A stretch of DNA of 48,054 bases from a virus: positions 1 to 48,054 of the IMG/VR virus record IMGVR_UViG_3300035670_000340. One strand, given 5' to 3'. Position 1 is the first letter of the stretch. Every line of letters starts with the position of its first letter. Below the pieces are notes generated by a model that ran no database searches, was not told the origin of the DNA, and saw only the letters and a program-made list of their open reading frames with translations. Positions 11,477 through 20,559 of the stretch are shown piece by piece. The position numbers and the translations under genes are program-made.

Positions 11477-12931
11477 ATGTCGTATCCGACCATTTACGAT
11501 GTTTCGTATAGCTACACTGGCTTTCAGGCCGCTTTGGGCGACGGGTCGTTCCCCGGAACGCAGCTCGACGCCGATATGGCGGGCTTGTCCGACAGTATCG
11601 CTTCAATCGAAGCGTTCATTCAGACGGCTTTCCGGTCGGACGGGGTGCTGAAGGCTGCGTCGCTGCCCGGAACCGACCCGATCTTGCAGTACGTCGACGA
11701 AGCTGCCGCGGCGGCAGCCGCGTCAGCGACGGAAATCGCCACGACGGCGGCAACGTCCGCTTCAGCGAGCGCAACGGCGGCCGCCGGGTCCGCGACGAAC
11801 GCAGCGACTTCGGAAACGCAGGCCGCTTCGAGCGCGTCCGCCGCGCAAACGGCGCGGACTGGGGCCGAAACGGCCCAAACAGCCGCTGTTGCCGCAAAAA
11901 CGGCGGCCGAAACGGCCCAAACTGGCGCCCAGACGGCCGAAACGGTCGCCGTAACGGCAAAAACCGCCGCGGAGACCGCTCAAACGGGCGCTCAGACGGC
12001 GCGTACCGGCGCCGAGACCGCCCAAACGGCGGCGGAAGCCGCAAAAACCGCCACTGAGGCGTTTTTCACGTCCGGCAGCTTCTCCACGACGCATCTGGTG
12101 CATGCGGTTTCGGCGACGACACGCTTTCCCGCCAGTTCGCGCTACATCGCGTCGAACAACGGCTACGGTTTTCTCGCCGATGTCTACGGCGGCTATGGCG
12201 GATTGTTCGGGCGGCGTACCGGCGGCACCAATGCATCCCCGACGGCGTTGACTGGGACAAATACGCTGGTGGCTTACGAGGGCGCGGGCTGGCATTCCGG
12301 CGGTGCGTTCGGAACGCACGTCGTTGGCGTCTATCTGGTCGGCGCCGGGGACTTCACCTCGACCAGCCAGCCGACGCGGATCGATTTCGACGTCACGCCG
12401 ACCGGGTCCATCACCCAGGCCACGGCGCTGCGCATCCAGCCGTCCGGGCTGATCGACGTTCTGTCGGGCAAGATCGGCTTCCCGGCCACTCAGATCCCGT
12501 CGACCGATCCGAACGTGCTTGACGACTACGAGGAAGGCTCGTTCACGCCCGTTCTGGTCGGGTCGGGCAACACGTTCTCGTTTCTGACGCAAGCCGGGCG
12601 CTACACGAAGATCGGCCGGATGGTCAACTTCGAGCTGACGATCGAGCTGAACACGTCCGGCAACACGCTGGCCGCGAATGCGCTGACGATCACCGGATTG
12701 CCGTTCACGTCGGGTACGACGAATGCCGTGTTCCCGGTTGCGTGGCACAACTCGACTTCGCTGTTCGTTCATGTTTCGGCAGCGCTGTCGTCCGGCAGCA
12801 CGACGCTGACGCTCTACGGGCTGACGGCGGCCGCCACTTCCAGCTACTCGGCGGCAACGGGGCTGACCCTGATGCACGCTACGAACGGTTCGCGCTTGCG
12901 GATCAACGGAACCTATGAGGCCTCGGCATGA
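11477..12931 (+). CDS. Tail fibre protein with coiled-coil stalk
   Basis: The 484-aa protein has an N-terminal virion-anchor domain (YSYTGFQA...LDADMAGLS...RSDGVLK), then an Ala/Thr-rich stalk (about residues 80-195) with repeats of the type TAAETAQTGAQTAE. A beta-rich C-terminal domain probably binds the receptor. The anchor resembles the N-terminus of the minus-strand tail spike at 45449-47848. ATG 11477 lies 47 bases after a strong terminator; earlier in-frame starts would cross it. The stop overlaps the next gene as ATGA. Confidence 0.8.
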   Translation: MSYPTIYDVSYSYTGFQAALGDGSFPGTQLDADMAGLSDSIASIEAFIQTAFRSDGVLKAASLPGTDPILQYVDEAAAAAAASATEIATTAATSASASATAAAGSATNAATSETQAASSASAAQTARTGAETAQTAAVAAKTAAETAQTGAQTAETVAVTAKTAAETAQTGAQTARTGAETAQTAAEAAKTATEAFFTSGSFSTTHLVHAVSATTRFPASSRYIASNNGYGFLADVYGGYGGLFGRRTGGTNASPTALTGTNTLVAYEGAGWHSGGAFGTHVVGVYLVGAGDFTSTSQPTRIDFDVTPTGSITQATALRIQPSGLIDVLSGKIGFPATQIPSTDPNVLDDYEEGSFTPVLVGSGNTFSFLTQAGRYTKIGRMVNFELTIELNTSGNTLAANALTITGLPFTSGTTNAVFPVAWHNSTSLFVHVSAALSSGSTTLTLYGLTAAATSSYSAATGLTLMHATNGSRLRINGTYEASA

Positions 12932-13128
12932 CTATTCCGCTCCAAGAACTAGTAGACGCCGCGGTAATCGAAGGCCGCGTGAAGCGCATTCCGCTCGGCG
13001 AAACGGGGCGCCCGGTGAGGGCAAGCGCCGGGGGCAAACCACTTCGCACGCGCCCCGAAACGTGCGGATCTGGCTTCCAAGTACCACGGCATGGATGTCT
13101 GGATGAGATGGACGGAGACTTTTCATGA
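12928..13128 (+). CDS. Small protein of unknown function (66 aa)
   Basis: The gene is coupled to its neighbours on both sides by ATGA overlaps. The product begins MTIPLQELVDAAVIEGRVKR and is basic with an acidic end (DEMDGDFS). It lies between the fibre and the lysozyme, so a fibre-assembly or lysis-accessory role is possible but unsupported. The terminus resembles the genome's IF tails but lacks the Ile. Confidence 0.55.
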   Translation: MTIPLQELVDAAVIEGRVKRIPLGETGRPVRASAGGKPLRTRPETCGSGFQVPRHGCLDEMDGDFS

Positions 13129-13793
13129 CGCGACAGGTAACGCCGGAAATTGTTCAGCACGTCAAGCGCTTCGAGGGCTGCAAGTTGACGGCCTACCCGG
13201 ATCCGGGCTCAAAGAACGGCGAACCGTGGACCATCGGTTATGGGCATACCAGCGATGGGTTCTTGAAGGTCGAAAAGGGGCTGCGGATCACTCAGGACGT
13301 GGCCGATGGCGCGCTGGAGAATGATCTGAACGAGGTCGCCGCGGCGGTCGAACGGCTGGTCAAGGTCGATCTGAACGACAATCAGTTCGGCGCGCTGGTC
13401 AGCTTCACGTTCAATGTCGGCGTTGGGGCGTTTTCCAAGTCTACGCTGCTGAAGAAGCTGAACGCCGGCAACTACGACGCCGTTCCGGGCGAATTGGCCC
13501 GTTGGAACAAGAACGACGGCAAGGTCATGACCGGGCTGACGAACCGCCGGGCGGCGGAAGCCGGTTTGTGGGCCAAAGGCGCGTTTGTCGCGTCGAATAC
13601 CGTCGCCGCCGCACCCGAAAGCCCGATCAAGGCGGCATTGAAGCCAGAAGTCATGACGGCGGCTGGCGGTCTTCTGGCCGGCGCGGGCGGCCTGACGACG
13701 GGAACTGGGCCAGTTCAGATCGCGTTGGCCGTCTGTCTGGTCGTCGCTGTGGTCGTCGTCGCCGTGCTCGTCATCCGGAAGGCGCGCGCATGA
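13125..13793 (+). CDS. T4-type lysozyme (GH24) endolysin with C-terminal membrane segment
   Basis: The 222-aa protein has the glycoside hydrolase 24 active-site region FEGCKLTAYPDPG with catalytic Glu17 and GYGHT ending at Thr42. It cleaves the glycan strands of peptidoglycan. Unlike plain T4 lysozyme it carries an extra C-terminal region with a strong transmembrane helix (IALAVCLVVAVVVVAVLVI) and a positive end (RKARA). This suggests membrane tethering or a holin-like function in the same protein. It overlaps its neighbours as ATGA. Confidence 0.88.
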   Translation: MTRQVTPEIVQHVKRFEGCKLTAYPDPGSKNGEPWTIGYGHTSDGFLKVEKGLRITQDVADGALENDLNEVAAAVERLVKVDLNDNQFGALVSFTFNVGVGAFSKSTLLKKLNAGNYDAVPGELARWNKNDGKVMTGLTNRRAAEAGLWAKGAFVASNTVAAAPESPIKAALKPEVMTAAGGLLAGAGGLTTGTGPVQIALAVCLVVAVVVVAVLVIRKARA

Positions 13794-14032
13794 CGTGGCT
13801 GTTTTCCCTCGGCGCGAAGTTGAAGCTCTGGGCGCTTGCGGCCGGCGCGGCGGTCGTCGCGCTTGGCGCGTTCTATCTGAAAGCCCGGCAGGACGGCAAG
13901 AATGCCGTCGAAGCGGAGCAGGCGCGGGCTCGTGCGAAGCTACAGGAGCGTTACGATGAAATCGACGCTGGCCCGGTTGATCCTAGTGGGTCTTACGATC
14001 GCCTTCGCCGGCTGTCAGAGCGTCGTCGGTAG
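13790..14032 (+). CDS. Putative i-spanin (Rz-like)
   Basis: The 80-aa protein has an N-terminal membrane helix (LWALAAGAAVVALGAFYL) followed by a charged helical periplasmic region (KNAVEAEQARARAKLQERYD). An out-of-frame lipoprotein gene is embedded in its 3' half. This nested arrangement is the hallmark of Rz/Rz1 spanins, which fuse inner and outer membranes at lysis. It starts in an ATGA overlap with the lysozyme gene. Confidence 0.75.
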   Translation: MTWLFSLGAKLKLWALAAGAAVVALGAFYLKARQDGKNAVEAEQARARAKLQERYDEIDAGPVDPSGSYDRLRRLSERRR

Positions 14033-14168
14033 CTGCCCGCAGCTTTCGCCGCCGCCGAGCGCCGCGATCGATGCGCTTCAGGGCGCTCATAACGGCGCCG
14101 TCGATGCCTGGGTCGTCGATCTTGACCGCCATTATCAGAAACTTGCGGTCTGCAAGGGCGCGAAGTGA
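13956..14168 (+). CDS. Putative o-spanin lipoprotein (Rz1-like)
   Basis: The 70-aa product has a lipoprotein signal (MKSTLARLILVGLTIAFAGC) with lipobox FAGC and a Pro-containing mature part (CPQLSPPPSAAI). AGGAG lies 7 bases before ATG 13956. It overlaps the i-spanin gene in another frame and would be its outer-membrane partner. Confidence 0.78.
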   Translation: MKSTLARLILVGLTIAFAGCQSVVGSCPQLSPPPSAAIDALQGAHNGAVDAWVVDLDRHYQKLAVCKGAK

Positions 14169-14179
14169 GCGAGGAGCCC

Positions 14180-14530
14180 ATGCAATTGCCCCGCGCCAAG
14201 AACGAGGTCAATATCAATACCGTCATCACGATCGTCGGGTTTTTGCTGACCATTGCGGGTGGTGGCGTCGCATGGGGCACGGCGCAAGCCAACATCGCCA
14301 CGCTGACGACCGGGCAAGCCGAGCTGGGCACACGGATGACGACGGCCGAAGGCGTCACCAGCCGGTTGGTAAATCTGGAGTATCGCGTGACCGTCGCCGA
14401 ACAAGCCAATACCAATCTGGCGAGAGCGGTCGACGAGCTACGCGCCGCCGTGGCAAACCAGAGCGCTGATATTAGGGTCGTTCGGGAAATCGTGACCCGC
14501 ATGGACCGGCAGTTGGCCGATGGAAAGTAA
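14180..14530 (+). CDS. Membrane-anchored coiled-coil protein, possible holin
   Basis: The product (116 aa from ATG 14180, behind GAGGAG; GTG 14165 is an alternative) has one N-terminal membrane helix (TVITIVGFLLTIAGGGVAWG) and a long predicted coiled coil. The layout resembles small phage membrane proteins in lysis cassettes (DUF2730-like). No other clear holin is present, so this or the C-terminal helix of the endolysin may provide the function. It overlaps the large terminase start by 11 bases. Confidence 0.6.
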   Translation: MQLPRAKNEVNINTVITIVGFLLTIAGGGVAWGTAQANIATLTTGQAELGTRMTTAEGVTSRLVNLEYRVTVAEQANTNLARAVDELRAAVANQSADIRVVREIVTRMDRQLADGK

Positions 14531-17237
14531 ACCGAAGCGCGGCGGTGGCCGTGCCAGCATGATCAACCCGAAGACGGGCAAGCGCTACGGCTGGGAAGCG
14601 GAGCAAGCCGCGCGCAAGGCCGCCGAGCCCGATTTGGAAGAGGTAACGCAGCGCCTGGGGCTGCTCAAGCGCGCTCAGCGCGCCCAGCAGGCGCGCGAAA
14701 AGTTCATGCCGTTCGTCAAGTTCACGTCGCCGGATCCCGCCGACCCGAACGATGTTGACAAGTCGCGCTACCAGAACGCCCGTCATCACGATGCCATTGC
14801 CCGCGTCGTCGAGGAAGTCGTCAACGGCGGCATTCGCTTCCTGATCCTGACGATGCCACCGCGGCATGGAAAACAGCTTGCACACGAAACGCCGGTCCCG
14901 ACGCCGGCCGGATATGTGCGCCACGGAGATTTACGGCCTGGTGACACTGTGTTTGGGCCTGACGGCCAACCGGTAAAGGTGTTGGCTATCAGCCCCGAAG
15001 CGCCGCAGGACGTGGAGATAGAGTTTACAAACGGCGAGATTGTTCGCTGCCACGAGAAACATGAATGGACGGTGCGGGATCGGCGCTCGTACCCGCCACG
15101 AATGCGGACGCTCGAAACGCGCGACCTGGAACACGATGTGTGGATAGGCAAAGCTGGAGCCCGCGGCGGGCGGGCGCGTTGGCAGCTTCCCGACGCGGAC
15201 TGCTTGTCATACCCGTCGGCTGTGCAGCCGCTTCACCCGTACGCTCTTGGTGTTTGGCTCGGCGACGGCGCGACAACGAAGCCGCATATAACTGGGGTAG
15301 ATGAAGAGGTGTTTGACGCGGCAGCGGCGTGCAGCGGCTTTCATGAAACAGGCCGTTGGGTGCACAAGACCACGGGCGTCACGACGGTGGCTTTTTCTGG
15401 CCCGCGTCCGAACGTTCGGGGCCAATTGTCAGCAGCTTTGCACGCGCTCGGGCTCGTGAATATCAAATTCATTCCGCCGCAGTACTTGCGCGCCAGCAGA
15501 GAGCAGCGCTTGCAGTTGTTGGCCGGGTTGATGGACACTGACGGGCATGTCGAGCACGATACCGGTCGCTGCCGGTTCGTTACTGGTGACGAGCGGCTGG
15601 CGGACGACGTTTTTACGCTAGCTAGTGGTTTGGGGTTTCGGCCGTACGTCATGCGGCAACAGCCGGGCCTGTCGACTTCGGGTATACAGGGGCGCCGCGA
15701 GATTATCACTGTGGGTTTTCAACCGACAGAGGCTATACCTACGCGGCTAGAGCGTAAACGCGTTCTGAAATTCGGGGTGCGCAGGCGTGTAGCGATCAAG
15801 AGTATTCGTCGTGTTGCGCCTCATATGGGACGGTGCATTCAAGTTGACCGTCCGGACGGCCTGTATATCGTCGGCCGCAAGCATGTCGTAACCCACAATA
15901 GCGAGCTGGTTTCGCGCCGTCTGCCGGCGTGGTTCATCGGCAAGTTCCCGCACCAGAATGGCGTTGTGGCAACCTATAACGACGATTTCGCCGCCGATTT
16001 CGGCAAGGACGTGCGGACGATCGTCAGCAGCCCCCAGTTCAAGCAGGTATTCCCCGGCGTGCGGCTCCAGCGCGGTGGCGCCGCGTCGGACTTCCTGAAA
16101 ACGACGGAAGGCGGGCAGTGGGCCTTTGTCGGCCGGCGCGGTTCGCTGACCGGTCGCGGCGCGCACCTTGCGATCATGGACGACTTGATCAAGGACGACA
16201 AGGAAGCCCAGTCCCAAACGATCCGCGACGAGGCGTGGAACTTCTTCACCAAGGTCGTGATGACCCGCCGCATGGGGCTGAAGCTGGTGATCATGACGTT
16301 CACCCGCTGGCATTCGGATGACCCGATCGGCCGTCTGACCGACCCGGAGAACCCCTACTACAACGAGAACCTGGCGCGGAAGATCAAGATCATCAACCTG
16401 CCGGCCATCGCGGAAGAAGACGACCCGCTCGGGCGCGAGCCGGGCGAGGCGCTCTGGCCGGACGGCCCGGACAAGTTCGACCTGGAGTTTCTGGAGGAAC
16501 AGCGCAGCATCGACGCACTTGGCTTCGAGGCGCTGTATCAGCAGCACCCGAGCTTGCTGGACGGCGAGCTGTATCGGCGCGAGACGATCAAGTTCTACGG
16601 CCCCGGAACCGGCGTCGATCTGCCGGCCAATCTGCGCTATTACGCGGCGTCCGATCACGCGCTTGACAGTGGTCGGCGGCACGATCCGTCGTGTCTGCTG
16701 AAAATCGGCGTCGACAAGAACAGCGATATCTACATTCTAGACTGCATCTGGAAGAAGATGCCGACGGACGTGGCGGTGGAGGCCATGCTCGCCATGATGC
16801 GCGACGGCACGCCGCCGCTGCTGTGGTGGGCTGAAAAGGGCCACATCTCCAAGTCGATCGGCCCGTTTTTGCGTAAGCGCATGCTGGAGACTGGAACCTA
16901 CATCAACATCGTCGAGGTCACGCCCGTGTCCGACAAGGGCACGCGCGCTCAGTCGATGGTCGGCCGCGTCGCAATGGGCAAGGTCTATTTCCCGAAGGGC
17001 GCGTGGTGGACGGAAAAGGCCATCAACGAGATGATGGCGTTTCCCAACGGCACGCACGACGACTTCTGCGATACCTTGAGCCTGTTCGGTCTCGGATTGC
17101 AAAACCAGTTCGCTCCGAGTAAATCTGTAGCGTCGGCCAAGATCGCCGCGCCCGCGTTCGGGACGCTGGCCTGGGTTCGACAGGCGGATACATGGCGCGA
17201 GCGGCAACGTGCTGAGCGTACGGCCGGAGGCTTCTGA
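14520..17237 (+). CDS. terL: Terminase large subunit interrupted by an intein
   Basis: The 905-aa precursor has the TerL ATPase P-loop MPPRHGK up to residue 118, interrupted by a 342-aa intein (119-460). It resumes at SELVSRRLP, so splicing restores PPRHGKS. Downstream are a Walker B-like HLAIMDDL and nuclease-domain acidic motifs (YYAASDHALDSG and THDDFCDT). The mature protein would be 563 aa, normal for TerL. It cuts and pumps DNA into the prohead through the portal encoded next. The start lies inside the previous gene without a clear Shine-Dalgarno sequence. The precursor is inactive in ATP binding until splicing. Confidence 0.93.
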   Translation: MESKPKRGGGRASMINPKTGKRYGWEAEQAARKAAEPDLEEVTQRLGLLKRAQRAQQAREKFMPFVKFTSPDPADPNDVDKSRYQNARHHDAIARVVEEVVNGGIRFLILTMPPRHGKQLAHETPVPTPAGYVRHGDLRPGDTVFGPDGQPVKVLAISPEAPQDVEIEFTNGEIVRCHEKHEWTVRDRRSYPPRMRTLETRDLEHDVWIGKAGARGGRARWQLPDADCLSYPSAVQPLHPYALGVWLGDGATTKPHITGVDEEVFDAAAACSGFHETGRWVHKTTGVTTVAFSGPRPNVRGQLSAALHALGLVNIKFIPPQYLRASREQRLQLLAGLMDTDGHVEHDTGRCRFVTGDERLADDVFTLASGLGFRPYVMRQQPGLSTSGIQGRREIITVGFQPTEAIPTRLERKRVLKFGVRRRVAIKSIRRVAPHMGRCIQVDRPDGLYIVGRKHVVTHNSELVSRRLPAWFIGKFPHQNGVVATYNDDFAADFGKDVRTIVSSPQFKQVFPGVRLQRGGAASDFLKTTEGGQWAFVGRRGSLTGRGAHLAIMDDLIKDDKEAQSQTIRDEAWNFFTKVVMTRRMGLKLVIMTFTRWHSDDPIGRLTDPENPYYNENLARKIKIINLPAIAEEDDPLGREPGEALWPDGPDKFDLEFLEEQRSIDALGFEALYQQHPSLLDGELYRRETIKFYGPGTGVDLPANLRYYAASDHALDSGRRHDPSCLLKIGVDKNSDIYILDCIWKKMPTDVAVEAMLAMMRDGTPPLLWWAEKGHISKSIGPFLRKRMLETGTYINIVEVTPVSDKGTRAQSMVGRVAMGKVYFPKGAWWTEKAINEMMAFPNGTHDDFCDTLSLFGLGLQNQFAPSKSVASAKIAAPAFGTLAWVRQADTWRERQRAERTAGGF
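14874..15899 (+). mobile_element. Class 3-type intein with LAGLIDADG homing endonuclease
   Basis: The 342-residue insertion begins at Gln (QLAHETPVPTPAGY) instead of Cys or Ser and ends THN followed by Ser. It carries the class 3 triad: Trp at intein residue 65 (KHEWTV, block B), Cys at 321 (RCIQVD, block F) and Thr at 340 (VVTHN, block G). The block F Cys is expected to replace the missing N-terminal nucleophile. Two LAGLIDADG motifs are visible, LGVWLGDGA (from residue 125) and LAGLMDTDG (from 216), so it is probably a mobile full-length intein. Confidence 0.88.
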
Positions 17238-19447
17238 TGGACGACTACACGGATGACTTCGTAGCCGAACCCGGCGAAACGCCCGAAGGTGCTTTCGGCC
17301 CGTCCGGCGACGCCGACGAAGAGAAACAGACGACCGAGCAGCGCAAGCGGCTGGTAGCTGAGATCATCGCCGACATCAAGGCCGACAAGAAGCACCACGA
17401 CAAGGCGTTCCGGCGCATGCGCCGCGACATGCAGATCGCCATGTGGGGCGCCGACAAGGACTGGATTGCGGGCGGCAACTACGTCGCCAACATCGCCGGT
17501 CGGCACGTCAAGCAGAAGACCGCCGCGCTGTACGCCAAGAACCCGCGCGTCATCGCGCGCCGCCGCGAGCAGATGGACTACGCCGTCTGGGACGAAAATC
17601 CCATGTCGCTGCAATTGGCGATGAAGACGATGCTGGAGGGCCAGCAGGCCGTCCAGATGGCCCAGGCTGCGCCGCCGTCCTTCGACCCGATGACCGGAAT
17701 GCCGCGTCAGGCCGAGCCGCAGATGCCGAACGGCTATGAAGAGGCCATGGCGCTGTTGCAGGACGCCCAGCAGGGCTTCCAGCGCCGCCAGATGTACGAC
17801 AAGATAGGCAAGACGACCGAGCTGCTGACTGCCTACTTCATGAACGAGCAGCAGCCGCTCGACTTCAAGCGCGGCATGAAGGCCACCGTGCGCCGCGCCA
17901 ACACAACCGGCGTGGGCTACGTCGAGCTTGGGTTCCAGCGTGAGATGGGGCCGCGTCCCGGTCTGTCCGATCAGTTGGCCGATGCTCGCGCCCGGCTCGA
18001 CCATCTGCGGTCGATCGCCGAACAGCTCATGGAAGGCGAGTACGATCCGGACGCGCCGGAGCGGGAAGAACTGGCGCTGTCCATCCAGTCGCTCGTCAAC
18101 GAGCCTGAGATCGTGCTGCGTGAAGGTCTGATCTTCGACTATCCGCAATCGACGAAGGTCATCCCGGACAAGTGCACCAAGTCTCTGGATGGTTTCATTG
18201 GCGCCCGCCATATGGCTGTGGAGTACATCTACACGCCGGAAGAGATCCATGAGATATTCGGCGTCGATCTGAAAGAAGGCTATACAAGCTATTCTGCCAA
18301 TTCCGGGTCGTCGCGCGAGATTGGCGCCTACGATTTCGACGATGAAGACTATGAGTGGTCGCCGGCTGACGCCAAGAAAGGCGGCATGGTCTGCGTATGG
18401 AAGTATTACGACAAGCCAACTGGGCTTGTTTACTACGTCGCGGATGGCTATTCCGACTTCTTGCGTGAGCCGGCGCCACCGGACGTGTTCGTCGAGACCT
18501 TCTGGCCGATCTTCGCGCTGACCTTCAACGCGGTTGAGAGCGAAGACGAGCTGTTCCCGCCGTCCGACGTGTCGCTGATCCGCGACATGCAGAAGGAGCA
18601 TAACCGCTCCCGACAGGGCTTGCGGGAGCATCGTGACGCGGCGCGTCCGCGCTGGGTATTCGCGAACGGCTCGTTCGCCGACGAGGAAGACCCGCTTCTT
18701 CTGAAGAACCTGAAGCCGTTCGAGGCTCTGGGGCTCAACATGGGGCCGCAGGCCAAGATCGCCGACTTGTTGCAGGTCGTACCGGTGCCCGGCGTCGACC
18801 CGAACCTGTATGAGACTGGGCCGATTTTCTCCGACACGCAGGTCGTTGTCGGCTCGCAGGAAGCGCAGTTCGGCGGCGTCTCCAAGGCGACGGCGACGGA
18901 AAGCGCCATCGCGGCCAATTCGACCACGTCGTCGGACGGCGCGGCGATCGATGATCTCGACGCCTTCCTGACGGCGGTAGCGCGCGCCTGCGGGCAAATT
19001 CTCCAGCGGGAGATGACCGAGGACATCGTCAAGAAGATCGTCGGCCCCGGCGCCGTCTGGCCGGAAATGACGCTTGCCGAGATATCAGGTGAGATCGTTC
19101 TGGAGATCGAGGCCGGATCTACCGGCAAGCCGAACCAGGCTGTCGAGATCCAGAACATGGAGCGCTTGCTGCCGCTGATCATTCAGTTGCCCGGTATTCA
19201 GCCCTACTGGCTGGCAAAGCAGGTGCTGAAGCGTCTCGACGATCGTCTGGACCTGACGGAAGGGCTCGCCGAGGGCCTGCCGTCTATCATGGCCCAGAAC
19301 GGCATGGCCCAGCCGGCGCCATCCGATCCGACCAAAGACCCGAACGCCCAAGGGGCGCAGGGCAAGAACAACGCCCCGGCGCCTCCGGGCGGCTCGGGCG
19401 GCAGCATGGCGCATTTTGGGAGCAATCAGGTACCCGGCCGCATCTAG
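17237..19447 (+). CDS. Portal protein
   Basis: The 736-aa protein starts in a TGATG overlap with terL. The N-terminus is acidic and is followed by helical segments (AFRRMRRDMQIAMWGADKDW) typical of large podovirus portals. The C-terminus is Pro/Gly/Asn-rich. Length and position between terminase and scaffold identify it as the dodecameric head-tail portal, by analogy with P22-type portals (about 725 aa). Packaging motor and adaptor dock to it. Confidence 0.82.
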   Translation: MDDYTDDFVAEPGETPEGAFGPSGDADEEKQTTEQRKRLVAEIIADIKADKKHHDKAFRRMRRDMQIAMWGADKDWIAGGNYVANIAGRHVKQKTAALYAKNPRVIARRREQMDYAVWDENPMSLQLAMKTMLEGQQAVQMAQAAPPSFDPMTGMPRQAEPQMPNGYEEAMALLQDAQQGFQRRQMYDKIGKTTELLTAYFMNEQQPLDFKRGMKATVRRANTTGVGYVELGFQREMGPRPGLSDQLADARARLDHLRSIAEQLMEGEYDPDAPEREELALSIQSLVNEPEIVLREGLIFDYPQSTKVIPDKCTKSLDGFIGARHMAVEYIYTPEEIHEIFGVDLKEGYTSYSANSGSSREIGAYDFDDEDYEWSPADAKKGGMVCVWKYYDKPTGLVYYVADGYSDFLREPAPPDVFVETFWPIFALTFNAVESEDELFPPSDVSLIRDMQKEHNRSRQGLREHRDAARPRWVFANGSFADEEDPLLLKNLKPFEALGLNMGPQAKIADLLQVVPVPGVDPNLYETGPIFSDTQVVVGSQEAQFGGVSKATATESAIAANSTTSSDGAAIDDLDAFLTAVARACGQILQREMTEDIVKKIVGPGAVWPEMTLAEISGEIVLEIEAGSTGKPNQAVEIQNMERLLPLIIQLPGIQPYWLAKQVLKRLDDRLDLTEGLAEGLPSIMAQNGMAQPAPSDPTKDPNAQGAQGKNNAPAPPGGSGGSMAHFGSNQVPGRI

Positions 19448-19507
19448 GCCAAGTCTTGCGGCAAAAGACGAATTGCGGTATTTCTCACGGACCAACAGGA
19501 GTAACTT

Positions 19508-20542
19508 ATGTCTCTTGACGACGTAAAAGAGGTTGCGGATCAGGTCTCGTCCCCTGACCCCGAGGACGCGCAGGAACAGGAAACGCCTGTTGCTGAGACC
19601 GCAGAACCGTCCGCTGCGACCGGCGAAACTGACGATGCCGATTTGCTTTCGGTTGTCCGCGATGTCGTGGGCAAGCAGAGCGAAGCGGAAGACGATCAGA
19701 CGGCCTCGCCAGCCGAAGGTGAAGAGACGGTCGAAGCCGAAAGCGCGGCAACGGATGACGAGGACTACTCGAAGATCCCGTTCGCCAAGCATCCCGACTT
19801 CAAGAAGCTCGTGCGCAAGAAGAACGAATACCGCGACAAGGCGCGGGCGTTCGAGACACAAGCGCGAGAGTATGAGCAGGACGCGGTACGCTACCGTGAA
19901 GTTCAGAACTTCATGGACCACAACAATCTGGCGGCCAACGAGGCCGCAGAACTGTTGATCATCGGCGGTCTGATGAAGACCAACCCGGTGGAAGCGTGGC
20001 GGCGTGCTCAGCCTACGATCCAGAAGCTGCTTGTGGCAGCCGGCGAACTGCTTCCCGATGATCTCGCGCAGCGAGTGCAGCGGGGCGAGCTGAACCCGGC
20101 GTCGGCGATGGCGGAAAGCCGCGCCCGAGCCATGCAGATGTCCATGCAGCGGACGCAGTCCTTCCAGGAACAGCGCCGTCAGCAGCAGGAAGCCCAGAAC
20201 GCCGTGTCGGCCAACAAGCAGGCCGCCATTTCGTGGGCCACGGATCGCGAGCAGAAAGACCCGAACTTCGCCGCCAAAATGCCGTCTCTCCAGCGAGAGA
20301 TCACTTTTCTGCAACGCACCGAAGGTGTCCCGCAAGACCCCCAGGGCGTTCAGGAGCAGCTTGCCAGAGCGTACAAGGCGGTAAATGCCGCTTTCCGCGC
20401 GCCGCAGGCCGCTCCTCAGGCGCAACAGCGCCCGGCGCAGAAAAAGCCGATCACTCCCGTGCGGGGCGGACAGGTCGCAGGTAATGCCGGGCAGACGGAG
20501 TTGTCCACGATGGACATCGTTCGTCAGCACACTCGGCGATAA
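19508..20542 (+). CDS. Scaffolding protein
   Basis: The 344-aa product has a very acidic, disordered N-terminal 85 residues (EDAQEQETPVAETAEPSA), a central coiled-coil-prone region and a Gln/Ala/Pro-rich C-terminus ending in a basic helix. This composition and the location directly before the capsid gene are those of a phage scaffold that nucleates prohead assembly. AGGAG precedes ATG 19508 by 5 bases. Confidence 0.8.
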   Translation: MSLDDVKEVADQVSSPDPEDAQEQETPVAETAEPSAATGETDDADLLSVVRDVVGKQSEAEDDQTASPAEGEETVEAESAATDDEDYSKIPFAKHPDFKKLVRKKNEYRDKARAFETQAREYEQDAVRYREVQNFMDHNNLAANEAAELLIIGGLMKTNPVEAWRRAQPTIQKLLVAAGELLPDDLAQRVQRGELNPASAMAESRARAMQMSMQRTQSFQEQRRQQQEAQNAVSANKQAAISWATDREQKDPNFAAKMPSLQREITFLQRTEGVPQDPQGVQEQLARAYKAVNAAFRAPQAAPQAQQRPAQKKPITPVRGGQVAGNAGQTELSTMDIVRQHTRR

Positions 20543-20559
20543 CATGAAGGACGGCAGCG

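Noticed and set aside
16985-18997. A 670-aa open frame on the minus strand across terL and portal
   Set aside because: It is antisense to well-supported terL and portal genes and has the Arg/His/Leu-rich composition of a GC-rich shadow frame, with no RBS or motif.
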